A stretch of DNA of 64,000 bases from Thermomonas sp. (GTDB taxonomy: Bacteria > Pseudomonadota > Gammaproteobacteria > Xanthomonadales > Xanthomonadaceae): NCBI GenBank assembly GCA_016720345.1, contig JADKKV010000007.1:1-64000 (forward strand). Direction: 5' to 3'. Shown one piece after another: positions 29,480 to 38,234 of this stretch (positions are counted from its first letter, which is position 1; every line of letters starts with the position of its first letter). The notes beneath the pieces were generated by a model that saw nothing but the letters and a program-made list of their open reading frames with translations, was not told the DNA's origin and did not search any database. The position numbers and the translations under genes are program-made.

Positions 29480-30177
29480 ACTACATCAACACCTTCCTGT
29501 TCCAGATCTATCCCTACATCGCGCTGGCGATCTTCGCGATCGGCTGCTGGGCGCGCTTCGACCACGGCGCGTACACCTGGCGCAGCGGTTCCACCCAGCT
29601 GCTGTCCGGCAAGTGGATGCGGCTCGGCAGCAACTGGTTCCACGTCGGCATCCTGGCGATCCTGGGCGGCCACCTGGTCGGCCTGCTGACCCCGCACGCG
29701 GTGTACGAGCACGTCATCACCGCGCCGCAGAAGCAACTGGTGGCGATGGTGGTGGGCGGCCTGTTCGGCGTGATGTGCTTCATCGGCCTGAGCATCCTGC
29801 TGGCCCGGCGCCTGTTCAATCCGCGCATCCGCGCCACCTCCAGCGGCCGCGACAACATGATCCTGGTCCTGCTGTACGCGCAGCTGATCCTGGGCCTGAG
29901 CTCGATCTTCGTGTCCGCCGGGCACCTGGACGGCGGCCAGATGATCAAGCTGGGCGAGTGGGCGCAGCACGTCGTCACCTTCCGCGGCGGCGCCGCCGAG
30001 TTCATGGCCGACGCCCACTGGATCTTCAAGGCGCACGTGTCGCTGGGCATTACCCTGATCCTGCTCACGCCGTTCACCCGGCTGGTGCACGTGTGGTCGA
30101 TTCCGGTCGGCTACCTGACCCGTCCGTACCAGGTGGTGCGCAAGCGCCAGCGCCCGCTGCAGTACAAGGCGCGCTGA
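29476..30177 (+). CDS. narI: respiratory nitrate reductase gamma subunit (cytochrome b)
   Basis: 233 residues with five membrane helices (INTFLFQIYPYIALAIFAIG onward). His residues for two b haems lie in WFHVGILAILGGHLVGLL and AHVSLGITLILLTPFTRLVH. It oxidises ubiquinol at the membrane and passes electrons to NarH. Followed after 3 bases by a parvulin gene. Confidence 0.96.
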   Translation: MNYINTFLFQIYPYIALAIFAIGCWARFDHGAYTWRSGSTQLLSGKWMRLGSNWFHVGILAILGGHLVGLLTPHAVYEHVITAPQKQLVAMVVGGLFGVMCFIGLSILLARRLFNPRIRATSSGRDNMILVLLYAQLILGLSSIFVSAGHLDGGQMIKLGEWAQHVVTFRGGAAEFMADAHWIFKAHVSLGITLILLTPFTRLVHVWSIPVGYLTRPYQVVRKRQRPLQYKAR

Positions 30178-30180
30178 CCG

Positions 30181-31065
30181 ATGTCCAGCCGCGCGATCCC
30201 GATCGTGATGGATGCCGGGCCGCTGTCGGATGCGGCGGCCAAGGCCACCGCCGAGGCGCAGGCGCACGCGCATGCCGACGATCCCAGCCAGCCGCTGGCG
30301 GGTCCGGCGCCGGTGTTCGTGATGGTCGGCGACACCCCGATCGACGAGGCCGAGATCGCCCGCGAGATGCAGTTCCATCGCGCCGACGACCCGCACGCGG
30401 CGCGCCAGGCCGCGGCCACCACCCTGGTCATCCGCGAACTGGTGCGGCGCGAATGCGAGCGCCTGCAACTGGCGGTCGAGGCGATCGACGGCGAAACCGA
30501 GGACGAGGCCCGGGTGCGGGTGCTGGTCGACGCCGAGGTGGCGTTGCCGGAGGCCGACGAAGCCGCGCTGCGCCAGTACTACGAGGCCAACCAGGCCCGC
30601 CTGCACCACCCGGACGCGATCCGCGCCCGCCACATCCTGCTGGCCGCCGCGCCGTCCGACATCGCCGCCCGCCAGCGCGCGCAGCAGCATGGCGAGGAGC
30701 TGATCGGCGCGCTGCGCGAGGAGCCGGACCGCTTCATCGAATTCGCGATGCGCCACTCCGCCTGCCCCTCGCGCGAGCAGGGCGGCGAACTGGGCTGGAT
30801 CGAACGCGGCGACACCGTGCCGGAGTTCGACCGCCAGCTGTTCATGCTCAAGCCGGGGATGGCGGGGCTGACGGTGGAGACGCGTTACGGCCACCACGTG
30901 GTCGAGGTGCTGGAGCGGGTCGACGGCGAGCCGCTGTCGTTCGAGGACGCGCGCGAGCGGATCGCCGCCTACCTGGAAACCCAGGCCCAGCAGAACGCGC
31001 TGCACCAGTACCTGCACATCCTGGCGCAACGCCACGGCGTGGAAGGCATCGCGCTGGGAGACTGA
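30181..31065 (+). CDS. parvulin-type peptidyl-prolyl isomerase of the nar operon
   Basis: 294 residues. A helical N-terminal part (GDTPIDEAEIAREMQFH, ATTLVIRELVRREC) precedes a rotamase domain with IRARHILLAAAPSD, FAMRHSACPSREQGGELGWI and MAGLTVETRYGHHVVEVLER. No signal peptide is obvious, so it is probably cytoplasmic, like the NifM-type accessory isomerases found with nar genes. It sits 3 bases after narI and 4 before a flavin dehydrogenase, clearly in the operon. It likely helps fold the nitrate reductase; this is inference. Confidence 0.88.
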   Translation: MSSRAIPIVMDAGPLSDAAAKATAEAQAHAHADDPSQPLAGPAPVFVMVGDTPIDEAEIAREMQFHRADDPHAARQAAATTLVIRELVRRECERLQLAVEAIDGETEDEARVRVLVDAEVALPEADEAALRQYYEANQARLHHPDAIRARHILLAAAPSDIAARQRAQQHGEELIGALREEPDRFIEFAMRHSACPSREQGGELGWIERGDTVPEFDRQLFMLKPGMAGLTVETRYGHHVVEVLERVDGEPLSFEDARERIAAYLETQAQQNALHQYLHILAQRHGVEGIALGD

Positions 31066-31069
31066 CCCC

Positions 31070-32482
31070 ATGGGCGCGGCGTTCCTGCAGGCGCTGCGCG
31101 CCTGCCTCGGCGATCCGAACGTGCTGGTCGATGGCGACCTCGACGCATTCGAGGTCGACTGGCGCAAGCGCTACCGCGGCCGCGCGCTGGCGGTGGCACG
31201 CCCGTCCTGCACCGCCGAGGTCGCCGCCGTGGTCCGCCTGTGCGCCAGCCACGGGGTACCGATCGTGCCGCAGGGCGGCAATACCGGCCTGGTCGGCGGC
31301 GGCGTGCCGGATGCCAGCGGCCGCCAGCTGGTGCTGAGCCTGGCGCGGATGGCGCGGGTGCGCGCGGTCGATGCCGACAACCTGACCGCCACCGTCGAGG
31401 CAGGCTGCGTGCTGCAGGACGTGCAGGCGGCGGCCACGGCGCACGGCCTGCTGTTCCCGCTGCGGCTGGGCTCCGAGGGCAGCTGCACGATCGGCGGCAA
31501 CCTGGCCAGCAATGCCGGTGGCACCCAGGTGCTGCGCTATGGCAACGCGCGCGAGCTGTGCCTGGGACTGGAAGTGGTGACCGCCGCCGGCGAGGTGTGG
31601 GACGGCCTGTCCGGCCTGCGCAAGGACAACAGCGGCTACGACCTGCGCGACCTGTTCATCGGCAGCGAAGGCACCCTGGGGATCATCACCGCCGCCACCG
31701 TCAAGCTGCATCCACGCCCGGGCGCCACCCTCACTGCGCTGGCCGCCTGCCCCGGCATCGACGCCGTGCTCGCCCTGCTGCGCGCCGCGCGCAGCCGCCT
31801 GGATGCCGGCCTGACCGGCTTCGAGCTGATCGAGGGCTTCGCCCTGCACCTGCTGGCGCGGCACTACCCGGACCTGCGGCAACCGCTGGACGCGCCACCG
31901 TGGGCGGTGCTGCTGGAAGTGGCCGCCGGCGACGAGGCGGAGGCGCGCGAACGCCTGCACGCACTGCTGGACGAAGCATCCGCGCACGGCCTGGTCGGCG
32001 ATGCAGTCGTCGCCGCCAGCCTCGCCCAGGCACGCGAGCTCTGGCAGCTGCGCGAGTCGATCCCGCTGGCGCAAGCGCGCGAAGGCCTGAACATCAAGCA
32101 CGACATCGCGTTGCCGGTGTCGGCGATCCCCGGCTTCCTGGCCGAGGTGGAACCGCGGCTGCGTGCCGAAGTCCCGGACCTGCGGGTGGTGGTCTATGGC
32201 CACCTCGGCGACGGCAACCTGCACTACAACCTGCAGGCACCGCAGGGCATGCCCGCCGCTGATTTCCTGCAGCACCACGAGGCCAGCCTCAACCGTTGCG
32301 TGTACGACGCGGTGCTGGCGCGCGGCGGCTCGTTTTCCGCCGAGCACGGCATCGGCGCGCTGAAGGTGGCCGAGATGGCCGCGCGCAAGTCGCCGGTGGC
32401 GCTGGCGCTGATGCGCACGATCAAGCAGGCGCTGGACCCGCACGGCCTGCTGAATCCGGGCCGGGTGCTGCCCCCGCCCTGA
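31070..32482 (+). CDS. FAD-linked D-2-hydroxyacid dehydrogenase (GlcD/DLD family)
   Basis: 470 residues. FAD-binding (PCMH type) domain with IVPQGGNTGLVGGGVP, LGSEGSCTIGGNLASNAGGT and LFIGSEGTLGIITAATVKLH, then the GlcD/DLD C-terminal domain (YGHLGDGNLHYNLQ, EHGIGALKVAEMA). Family members oxidise D-lactate, glycolate or D-2-hydroxyglutarate and pass electrons to quinone or a flavoprotein. Last gene of the nar operon, so it may feed electrons from a hydroxyacid to the quinone pool during nitrate respiration. The substrate cannot be told from sequence. Confidence 0.85.
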   Translation: MGAAFLQALRACLGDPNVLVDGDLDAFEVDWRKRYRGRALAVARPSCTAEVAAVVRLCASHGVPIVPQGGNTGLVGGGVPDASGRQLVLSLARMARVRAVDADNLTATVEAGCVLQDVQAAATAHGLLFPLRLGSEGSCTIGGNLASNAGGTQVLRYGNARELCLGLEVVTAAGEVWDGLSGLRKDNSGYDLRDLFIGSEGTLGIITAATVKLHPRPGATLTALAACPGIDAVLALLRAARSRLDAGLTGFELIEGFALHLLARHYPDLRQPLDAPPWAVLLEVAAGDEAEARERLHALLDEASAHGLVGDAVVAASLAQARELWQLRESIPLAQAREGLNIKHDIALPVSAIPGFLAEVEPRLRAEVPDLRVVVYGHLGDGNLHYNLQAPQGMPAADFLQHHEASLNRCVYDAVLARGGSFSAEHGIGALKVAEMAARKSPVALALMRTIKQALDPHGLLNPGRVLPPP

Positions 32483-32556
32483 GCGCCGGCCACCCGCCGT
32501 GGCGGGTGCGCCCGCACCGGCACGAACGACCCGCCGACACCGCGCTTCCGGCAGGC

Positions 32557-32570
32557 TTGACGTGAATCAA
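32557..32570 (+). promoter_or_regulatory. FNR/Dnr box of the narK pair
   Basis: TTGACGTGAATCAA in the 194-base gap before narK. The -10 at the class II spacing (around 32593) is weak. Confidence 0.75.
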
Positions 32571-32676
32571 GCTGGATTCGCCGCGCAATTGATGAACGTC
32601 AAATCGACGCCGGCGGACAACCGGCATCATGCCGCCAATTCCTGCATCCCCACCCCCATTGCCTGCCGGAGGCTCC

Positions 32677-34038
32677 ATGTCCGCGACCGACGCCACTGCC
32701 ACCAAGCTGTCCGCCACCTGGCTGACCCGCTGGGACCCCGAGGACCAGGCGTTCTGGGCCGGCGGCGGCTCCACCATCGCCTGGCGCACGCTGGCCCTGA
32801 CCACGGTCAACCTGACCCTCGCCTTCGCCGCCTGGTTCATGGTCTCGGCGCTGGTGGTGCGGCTGCCGCAGGTCGGCTACACGTTCAGCGCCAGCCAGCT
32901 GTTCTGGCTGACCGCGATGCCCGGCCTGGCCGGCGGCACCCTGCGCCTGGTGCACATGTTCCTGACCCCGATGGTCGGCACCCGCCACGTGGTGAGCCTG
33001 TCGACGCTGTCGCTGCTGGTGCCGCTGCTCGGCTGGTTCTTCGCGGTGCAGGACCCGAACGTGCCGTACTGGGTGCTGCTGCTGCTGTCGTTCTTCGCCG
33101 GTCTCGGCGGCGGCAACTTCTCCTCGTTCATGCCGTCCACCAGCCTGTTCTTCCCGAAGCGGCTGCTGGGCACCGCGCTGGCGATCCAGGCCGGCATCGG
33201 CAACCTCGGCGTTTCGATCGTGCAGTTCGTGACCCCGTGGATCATCGGCGTGGCGTTGCTGGGCGGCGCCGCGTTCATGGGCGACAGCCAGACCCTGGTC
33301 AAGAACGGCGTGGAAAGCCAGGTCCACCTGCAGAACGCGGCGGCGGTGTTCATCCCGTTCGTGGTGGTGTTCGGCATCACCGCCTGGCTGCTGCTGAAGT
33401 CGGTGCCGGTCAAGGCCAACTTCGGCGAGCAGTTCGACATCTTCAAGTCGCGCCACACGTGGTCGATGACCTCGCTGTACATGATGACGTTCGGCGGCTT
33501 CTCCGGCCTCGCCGCGACCTTCCCGCTGCTGATCAAGCAGGGCTTCGGCGGCTTCGAAGGCGCGCCGGACCCGCTCAAGTGGGCGTTCTGGGGGCCGCTG
33601 GTGGGGTCGATCGCGCGGGTCATCGCCGGTCCGCTGTCGGACAAGCTGGGCGGCGCGCGGGTGACCCAATGGGCCGGCATCGGCATGGTCGCGTGCACGG
33701 TGATGGTGGCGATGAACGTCTCGCCGGACTCGCTGGACGAATTCCCGACCTTCGTCGGCTGGATGCTGGCGCTGTTCTTCTTCGCCGGCATCGGCAACGC
33801 GTCCACCTTCAAGCAGATGCCGATGCTGTTCGCGCCGCGCCAGGCCGCCGGGGTGATCGGCTTCACCGCCGCGATCGCGGCCTACGGCCCGTTCCTGTTC
33901 GGCATGCTGTTCGCGTGGGCGTTCGGCGCGTTCAAGGCCGCCACCCCGGTGTTCTACGGCCTGGCCGTGTTCTTCGCCTTCAACGTGGTGCTGAACTGGT
34001 GGATGTATGCCCGCCGCGGCGCCGCCAACCCCTGCTGA
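32677..34038 (+). CDS. narK: nitrate/nitrite antiporter, NarK2-type MFS
   Basis: 453 residues from the ATG at 32677 with GGAGG seven bases ahead. Twelve membrane helices. The nitrate signature of the NarK/NarU antiporter group is seen in LGTALAIQAGIGNLGVSIVQ, and FFAGLGGGNFSSFMPSTSLF precedes it. It exchanges nitrate for nitrite across the inner membrane, supplying NarG and removing its toxic product. First of two adjacent NarK genes, with an FNR-type box upstream. Confidence 0.9.
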   Translation: MSATDATATKLSATWLTRWDPEDQAFWAGGGSTIAWRTLALTTVNLTLAFAAWFMVSALVVRLPQVGYTFSASQLFWLTAMPGLAGGTLRLVHMFLTPMVGTRHVVSLSTLSLLVPLLGWFFAVQDPNVPYWVLLLLSFFAGLGGGNFSSFMPSTSLFFPKRLLGTALAIQAGIGNLGVSIVQFVTPWIIGVALLGGAAFMGDSQTLVKNGVESQVHLQNAAAVFIPFVVVFGITAWLLLKSVPVKANFGEQFDIFKSRHTWSMTSLYMMTFGGFSGLAATFPLLIKQGFGGFEGAPDPLKWAFWGPLVGSIARVIAGPLSDKLGGARVTQWAGIGMVACTVMVAMNVSPDSLDEFPTFVGWMLALFFFAGIGNASTFKQMPMLFAPRQAAGVIGFTAAIAAYGPFLFGMLFAWAFGAFKAATPVFYGLAVFFAFNVVLNWWMYARRGAANPC

Positions 34039-34057
34039 GACCCAGGAGACCGCCCCC

Positions 34058-35371
34058 ATGAGCGCAGTTCCCGCCCTTCCGTCCCGCGGCCAGCAGAACC
34101 TGGCCCTGTGGGGCAGCACGTTCGCCTTCACCGTGTGCTTCGCGGTGTGGACGATCTTTTCGATCATCGGCATCCAGATCAAGAAGGACCTGGGGCTGAA
34201 CGACACCCAGTTCGGCCTGCTGGTGGCGACCCCGATCCTCACCGGCTCGCTGATCCGGCTGTTCCTGGGCGTGTGGGCGGAACAGTACGGCGGCCGCATC
34301 GTGTTCAGCCTGGTGATGCTGGCCGGCGCCAGCGCCACCTGGATGCTGACCTACGCGCAGACCTACCCGCAGTTCCTGCTGGCGGCGCTGGCGGTCGGCA
34401 TCGCCGGCGGCTCGTTCGCGGTCGGCGTCGCCTACGTGTCCAAGTGGTTCCCGCAGGAGAAGCAGGGCACCGCGCTCGGCATCTTCGGCGCCGGCAACAT
34501 CGGCTCGGCGGTGACCAAGCTGCTGGCGCCGATGGTGATGGTGGCGTACGGCTGGCACGGCGTTGCGCGCTTCTGGGCGATCGGGCTTGCGATCACCGCG
34601 GTGCTGTTCTTCCTGTTCACCAAGGACGACCCGGGACTGGCCCGGCGCAAGGCCGAAGGCATCAAGCCGGTGCCGTTCGCGGAGCAGATGAAGCCGCTGC
34701 GCAACCTGCAGGTGTGGCGCTTCGCGCTGTACTACTTCTTCGTGTTCGGCGCGTTCGTGGCGCTGGCGCTGTGGCTGCCGCGCTACCTGACCGGCGCCTA
34801 CGGCCTGGACGTGCGCACCGCCGGCCTGATCGCGGCCTGCTACTCGATCCCGGCCAGCCTGTTCCGGATCGTCGGTGGCTGGCTGTCGGACCGGATCGGC
34901 GCGCGCCGGGTGATGTACTGGACCTTCGGCGTGTCCGCGCTGTGCACGTTCCTGCTTTCGTATCCCTCCACCACCTACGTGGTCGACGGCATCAACGGGC
35001 CGGTGGAATTCCGGGTGGCGATGGGCCTGCTGCCGTTCGTGGTGCTGGTGTTCGCGCTCGGCTTCTTCATGTCGCTGGGCAAGGCCGCGGTGTACAAGCA
35101 CATCCCGGTCTACTACCCGAACAACGTCGGCGCGGTCGGCGGCGTGGTCGGCATGATCGGCGGCCTTGGCGGCTTCATCCTGCCGATCACCTTCGGCGCG
35201 ATGAACGATGCGCTGGGGATCTGGACCAGCTGCTTCATGCTGCTGTTCGTGCTGGTCAGCACCGCGCTGGTGTGGATGCACTTCGCGATCCGGCGCATGG
35301 ACGTGTCGCGCCACCCGCAGATCACCAGCGACACCGACCTGCCCGAGATCATGCCGCAGGCGGGTCGCTGA
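34058..35371 (+). CDS. narK: nitrate/proton symporter, NarK1-type MFS
   Basis: 437 residues from the ATG at 34058, with AGGAG upstream. Twelve-helix MFS protein. The signature differs from its neighbour: KQGTALGIFGAGNIGSAVTK and later MIGGLGGFILPITFG, typical of the NarK1 symporter branch. It would import nitrate with protons to start respiration before nitrite builds up. Starts 19 bases after the first narK; the pair reproduces as two genes the fused NarK1-NarK2 arrangement of some denitrifiers. Confidence 0.88.
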   Translation: MSAVPALPSRGQQNLALWGSTFAFTVCFAVWTIFSIIGIQIKKDLGLNDTQFGLLVATPILTGSLIRLFLGVWAEQYGGRIVFSLVMLAGASATWMLTYAQTYPQFLLAALAVGIAGGSFAVGVAYVSKWFPQEKQGTALGIFGAGNIGSAVTKLLAPMVMVAYGWHGVARFWAIGLAITAVLFFLFTKDDPGLARRKAEGIKPVPFAEQMKPLRNLQVWRFALYYFFVFGAFVALALWLPRYLTGAYGLDVRTAGLIAACYSIPASLFRIVGGWLSDRIGARRVMYWTFGVSALCTFLLSYPSTTYVVDGINGPVEFRVAMGLLPFVVLVFALGFFMSLGKAAVYKHIPVYYPNNVGAVGGVVGMIGGLGGFILPITFGAMNDALGIWTSCFMLLFVLVSTALVWMHFAIRRMDVSRHPQITSDTDLPEIMPQAGR

Positions 35372-35378
35372 GGCCGCG

Positions 35379-36026
35379 ATGCAGGGCCCGCAGCTCGACG
35401 CGGAACAGGCCCTCGCGCGGTTGCGCGAGGGCAACCGCCGCTTCGTCGACCATGTGATCAGCCTGGAGGCGCTGCTCAGCCACGCGCGGCGCGAGGACCA
35501 TGCGCGCGCGCAACGCCCGTTCGCGGTGGTGCTGGGCTGCTCCGACTCGCGCGCGCCGGCCGAATTCGTGTTCGACCAGGGCCTGGGCGACCTGTTCGTG
35601 ATCCGCGTCGCCGGCAACATCGCCGCGCCGTCGCAGGTCGGCAGCATCGAGTTCGCGGTGGAACAGTTCCAGGTGCGGCTGGTGGTGGTGCTTGGCCATT
35701 CCAACTGCGGCGCGGTGCGGGCGACCCTGGCCCACCTGCAGGCACCGGGCGACACCAGCCCGGCGCTGCGCGCGATCGTCGACCGCATCGCACCCGGGAT
35801 CCAGCCGGTGCTGTCCGGCTGCGGCGGCGAATCGGACGCGTGCATGCCGCAGGCGATCCGCGCCAACGTCGAGGCGACCATCCGCAACCTGCGCGCGCAA
35901 TCGGACTACCTGCGCTACGCGGAGTTGCAGGGCGGCCTGCGCATCGTCGGCGCCGACTACGACCTCAGCAGTGGCGCGGTGGACTTCTTCGCCAGCCAAG
36001 CGCCGGCCTGGACGAACGACGCCTGA
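35379..36026 (+). CDS. beta-carbonic anhydrase
   Basis: 215 residues. Zinc ligands and catalytic dyad appear in VVLGCSDSRAPAEF (Cys, Asp-Arg) and VVLGHSNCGAV (His, Cys). It interconverts CO2 and bicarbonate. It starts 7 bases after the second narK and is likely co-transcribed, which is an unusual partner for nitrate transport; it may balance pH or bicarbonate during proton-coupled uptake. The link is inference. Confidence 0.92.
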   Translation: MQGPQLDAEQALARLREGNRRFVDHVISLEALLSHARREDHARAQRPFAVVLGCSDSRAPAEFVFDQGLGDLFVIRVAGNIAAPSQVGSIEFAVEQFQVRLVVVLGHSNCGAVRATLAHLQAPGDTSPALRAIVDRIAPGIQPVLSGCGGESDACMPQAIRANVEATIRNLRAQSDYLRYAELQGGLRIVGADYDLSSGAVDFFASQAPAWTNDA

Positions 36027-36047
36027 CCGCGCCCGCGGGGGGCGCGC

Positions 36048-36452
36048 TCAGCCGCGCGCCAGTTCGACCAGGCGGCCGTCGCGATCGACCGCCAGGAAGC
36101 GCGCGATCCGCCCGCCCTTGACCTGCTCCACCATCATCTGCAGCGGCTGCACCGCTTCGTCGGAATTGGGGGGATGGCCACCGCGGCCGTCCATCGCCGC
36201 GACGAACAGGATCCGCCAGTCCGGGATCGCCGCCTTCGATTCCTCGAGCAGGGCCGCGAACGAGGCGATCTCCCCCGGCAGCTTGTCCACGCACACCGCC
36301 GGCGCCAGCGCCCCGCCCTCGCCGCGCTCGAACGCCGCGCGCTCCGCCGCGGTGGCGTCGGGCGGGCACTCGGCGCGGGCAAACACCAGCAGCAGCCGTT
36401 GCGGTTCGGGTTGGCCGCCCGCGGCGGCGAGGAAATCGTCGAAATGTTGCAT
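36048..36452 (-). CDS. conserved protein of unknown function
   Basis: 134 residues, soluble, no signal. Conserved blocks LLLVFARAECPPDATAAERA, FERGEGGALAPAVCVDK and RILFVAAMDGRGGHPPNSDE. Similar proteins in other genomes are often labelled ribonucleotide reductase alpha subunit, but nothing of that enzyme is present. It stands alone on the minus strand, convergent with the carbonic anhydrase (22-base gap) and divergent from the FNR-type box at 36508, inside the anaerobic cluster. Confidence 0.65.
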   Translation of the reverse strand: MQHFDDFLAAAGGQPEPQRLLLVFARAECPPDATAAERAAFERGEGGALAPAVCVDKLPGEIASFAALLEESKAAIPDWRILFVAAMDGRGGHPPNSDEAVQPLQMMVEQVKGGRIARFLAVDRDGRLVELARG

Positions 36453-36507
36453 GCGTGGGCAGGGTTCCGTGGGGCGCCCAGTCTAAGCCTTCGCCATGCC
36501 TGCAGGC

Positions 36508-36521
36508 TTGACCTGAATCAG
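36508..36521 (+). promoter_or_regulatory. FNR/Dnr box upstream of the small protein-HemN-like-ubiD operon
   Basis: TTGACCTGAATCAG with GACACT at 36544-36549 at the class II -10 position. Predicted start ~36556, 29 bases before the first gene. Confidence 0.75.
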
Positions 36522-36584
36522 TGCAGGCGCCGCGGCGCATGCCGACACTGGCGTCCCGATCCGCATCCCCGCCGAGCCCGCGCC

Positions 36585-36830
36585 ATGACCATGCCCGCCA
36601 CCCATTCGCACGCCCCCGATCCCATCCAGGCACTGCGCGAACTGATCGCGGGCCTGGATCCCGAATGCGAGGTGCTGGTGGACGAAATCAGCGGCGATGT
36701 GCTGGTCCGCGGCAGCATCGATCCGGCCCAGCTGGATGCCGCGATCAAGGCCTCGGGCCTGGGGATGCGCATCGCCGACAGCGCGGGCGAAAGCGGTGGC
36801 GGTTGCTGCGGCGGCTGCGGTTGCGCCTGA
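36585..36830 (+). CDS. small protein with HMA-like fold and Cys-rich tail, unknown
   Basis: 81 residues from the ATG at 36585; a second in-frame ATG at 36591 is possible. The middle (CEVLVDEISGDVLVRGSID, then LDAAIKASGLGMRI) has the beta-alpha-beta rhythm of heavy-metal-associated domains but without their CxxC loop. The extreme C-terminus is GGGCCGGCGCA, four cysteines in seven residues. It is the first gene behind an FNR-type box and precedes a HemN-like protein and ubiD. A metal or Fe-S carrier for these partners is a guess. Confidence 0.65.
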   Translation: MTMPATHSHAPDPIQALRELIAGLDPECEVLVDEISGDVLVRGSIDPAQLDAAIKASGLGMRIADSAGESGGGCCGGCGCA

Positions 36831-36881
36831 CCCGGCGAGGCTGCCCATGGCCGCGCATGCCCTGACCGCGAAGCCGTCGCC

Positions 36882-38234
36882 ATGACCACCGCGGCCAGCG
36901 ACGGGTCGCTCGCGCGCCTGCGCCGCAACCTGCGGCTGGGTGGCGGCTGGTACGCGCTGTACCCGCCGCCGCGCGCCTTCCAGGCCTTCGGCGACGACCG
37001 CTTCATCGCCGCGATCCGCGAGAGCAACGGCGATCCGATCCCGCCGCAGCTGGCGCTGCATTTCGACATCCCGGCCGCCTACCGCAGCAGTTTCTGCCAC
37101 CCCGACAGCCGCCCGCGCGGCGCGGACGGCAGCCGCGCGGAAGCGTACCGGGACCGGCTGGTGCGCGAGGTCGGGCTGGTCGGCAGCCTGTTCGACCGCG
37201 ACCGCGACGTGGTCCAGGTCAGCCTGGCGCCGGGGATGACGCGCTGGATGAGCGTGGCCCAGGTCGCCGAATTGCTGGCGAGCCTGCGCCGCCACTTCCA
37301 CGCGGACCGCGCCGCCGACATCGACCTGGCGATGACCCTGGACCCGGACGACCTGGCCTCGGCGCCGCTGCGCGACTGGGCCGCGCTGGGCTTCAACCGG
37401 GTCGGGATCAACATCGCGGCGCTTGCCGGCGCCGGCGCGGCGCCGTCGCGGCAACGCGAAGACGTCGCCCGGCTGGTCGCGCAGGCGCGCGAGGCCGGGT
37501 TCGCCAACCTGCGGGTGGAAGTGCCGTACGGGCTGGCCGGGCAAACCGACGCCGCGTTCGACGCGCTGGTGGCGGCGGTGGCGGCGGCCCGGCCCGAACG
37601 CGTCGGCCTGCGCCACTGTCCCTCGCAGGACGCGCCCGATGCCGGCGCGACCCCGGCCGGGCACGACGCCCACGCGCGCATGCTGCTGGCGGGCGCCGAT
37701 GCGCTGGAGCGCGCGGGCTACCTGCACGTCGGCGTCGACCTGTTCGCGCAGGCGGACGATCCGCTGGTGCGGGCCCAGCGCCAGGGCCGCATCCATCGCG
37801 ATGCGCTCGGGTTCGGCGCGCACGCCGCCACCCACCTGGTCGGCTTCGGGGTGGGCGCGATCAGCCAGCTCGGCGGTTGCCATGCGCAGAACCCGCTGGA
37901 CCAGCCGAGCTGGGAGGCACGCATCGACCGCGGCCACCGCGCCTGCAATCGCGGGGTCGAGCTCAGCGAGGACGACCACCTGCGCGCCGCGGTCCTGCAG
38001 GACATCCTGTGCTACGGACGGATCGGGGTGGCCCAGCTCGAGGCGCACCACCGGATCCCGTTCCGCGCGTACTTTGGCGACGCCCTTGCGCGCCTGCAGC
38101 CGCTGTTCGAGGACGGCTCGCTGTGCTGGGACGGCGACGCGATCCTGCTCGACCGCATCGCCCGGCTTGCCGCGCAGGCGATCGCCAGCCAGTTCGACCC
38201 GCTGACCGGGGCCACCGCAGGCGGCACCGCGTGA
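36882..38234 (+). CDS. HemN-like protein lacking the radical-SAM cysteine motif
   Basis: 450 residues collinear with oxygen-independent coproporphyrinogen III oxidase HemN. The C-terminal half is well kept: LHVGVDLFAQADDPLVRAQR, GFGVGAISQLGGCHAQN, EAHHRIPFRAYFGD. The expected CxxxCxxC cluster motif near residue 65 instead reads FDIPAAYRSSFCHPDSRP, with only one Cys, and the GGGTP motif is replaced by LAPGMTRWM. No frameshift is present there. The classical radical-SAM reaction therefore looks impossible. It lies 51 bases after the small Cys-rich gene and overlaps ubiD (GTGA), behind an FNR-type box. Role unknown; haem binding or a scaffold role are options. Confidence 0.85.
   Translation: MTTAASDGSLARLRRNLRLGGGWYALYPPPRAFQAFGDDRFIAAIRESNGDPIPPQLALHFDIPAAYRSSFCHPDSRPRGADGSRAEAYRDRLVREVGLVGSLFDRDRDVVQVSLAPGMTRWMSVAQVAELLASLRRHFHADRAADIDLAMTLDPDDLASAPLRDWAALGFNRVGINIAALAGAGAAPSRQREDVARLVAQAREAGFANLRVEVPYGLAGQTDAAFDALVAAVAAARPERVGLRHCPSQDAPDAGATPAGHDAHARMLLAGADALERAGYLHVGVDLFAQADDPLVRAQRQGRIHRDALGFGAHAATHLVGFGVGAISQLGGCHAQNPLDQPSWEARIDRGHRACNRGVELSEDDHLRAAVLQDILCYGRIGVAQLEAHHRIPFRAYFGDALARLQPLFEDGSLCWDGDAILLDRIARLAAQAIASQFDPLTGATAGGTA

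Noticed and set aside
36048-36452. Ribonucleotide reductase alpha subunit
   Set aside because: This label circulates for similar proteins, but the 134 residues contain no reductase motif.
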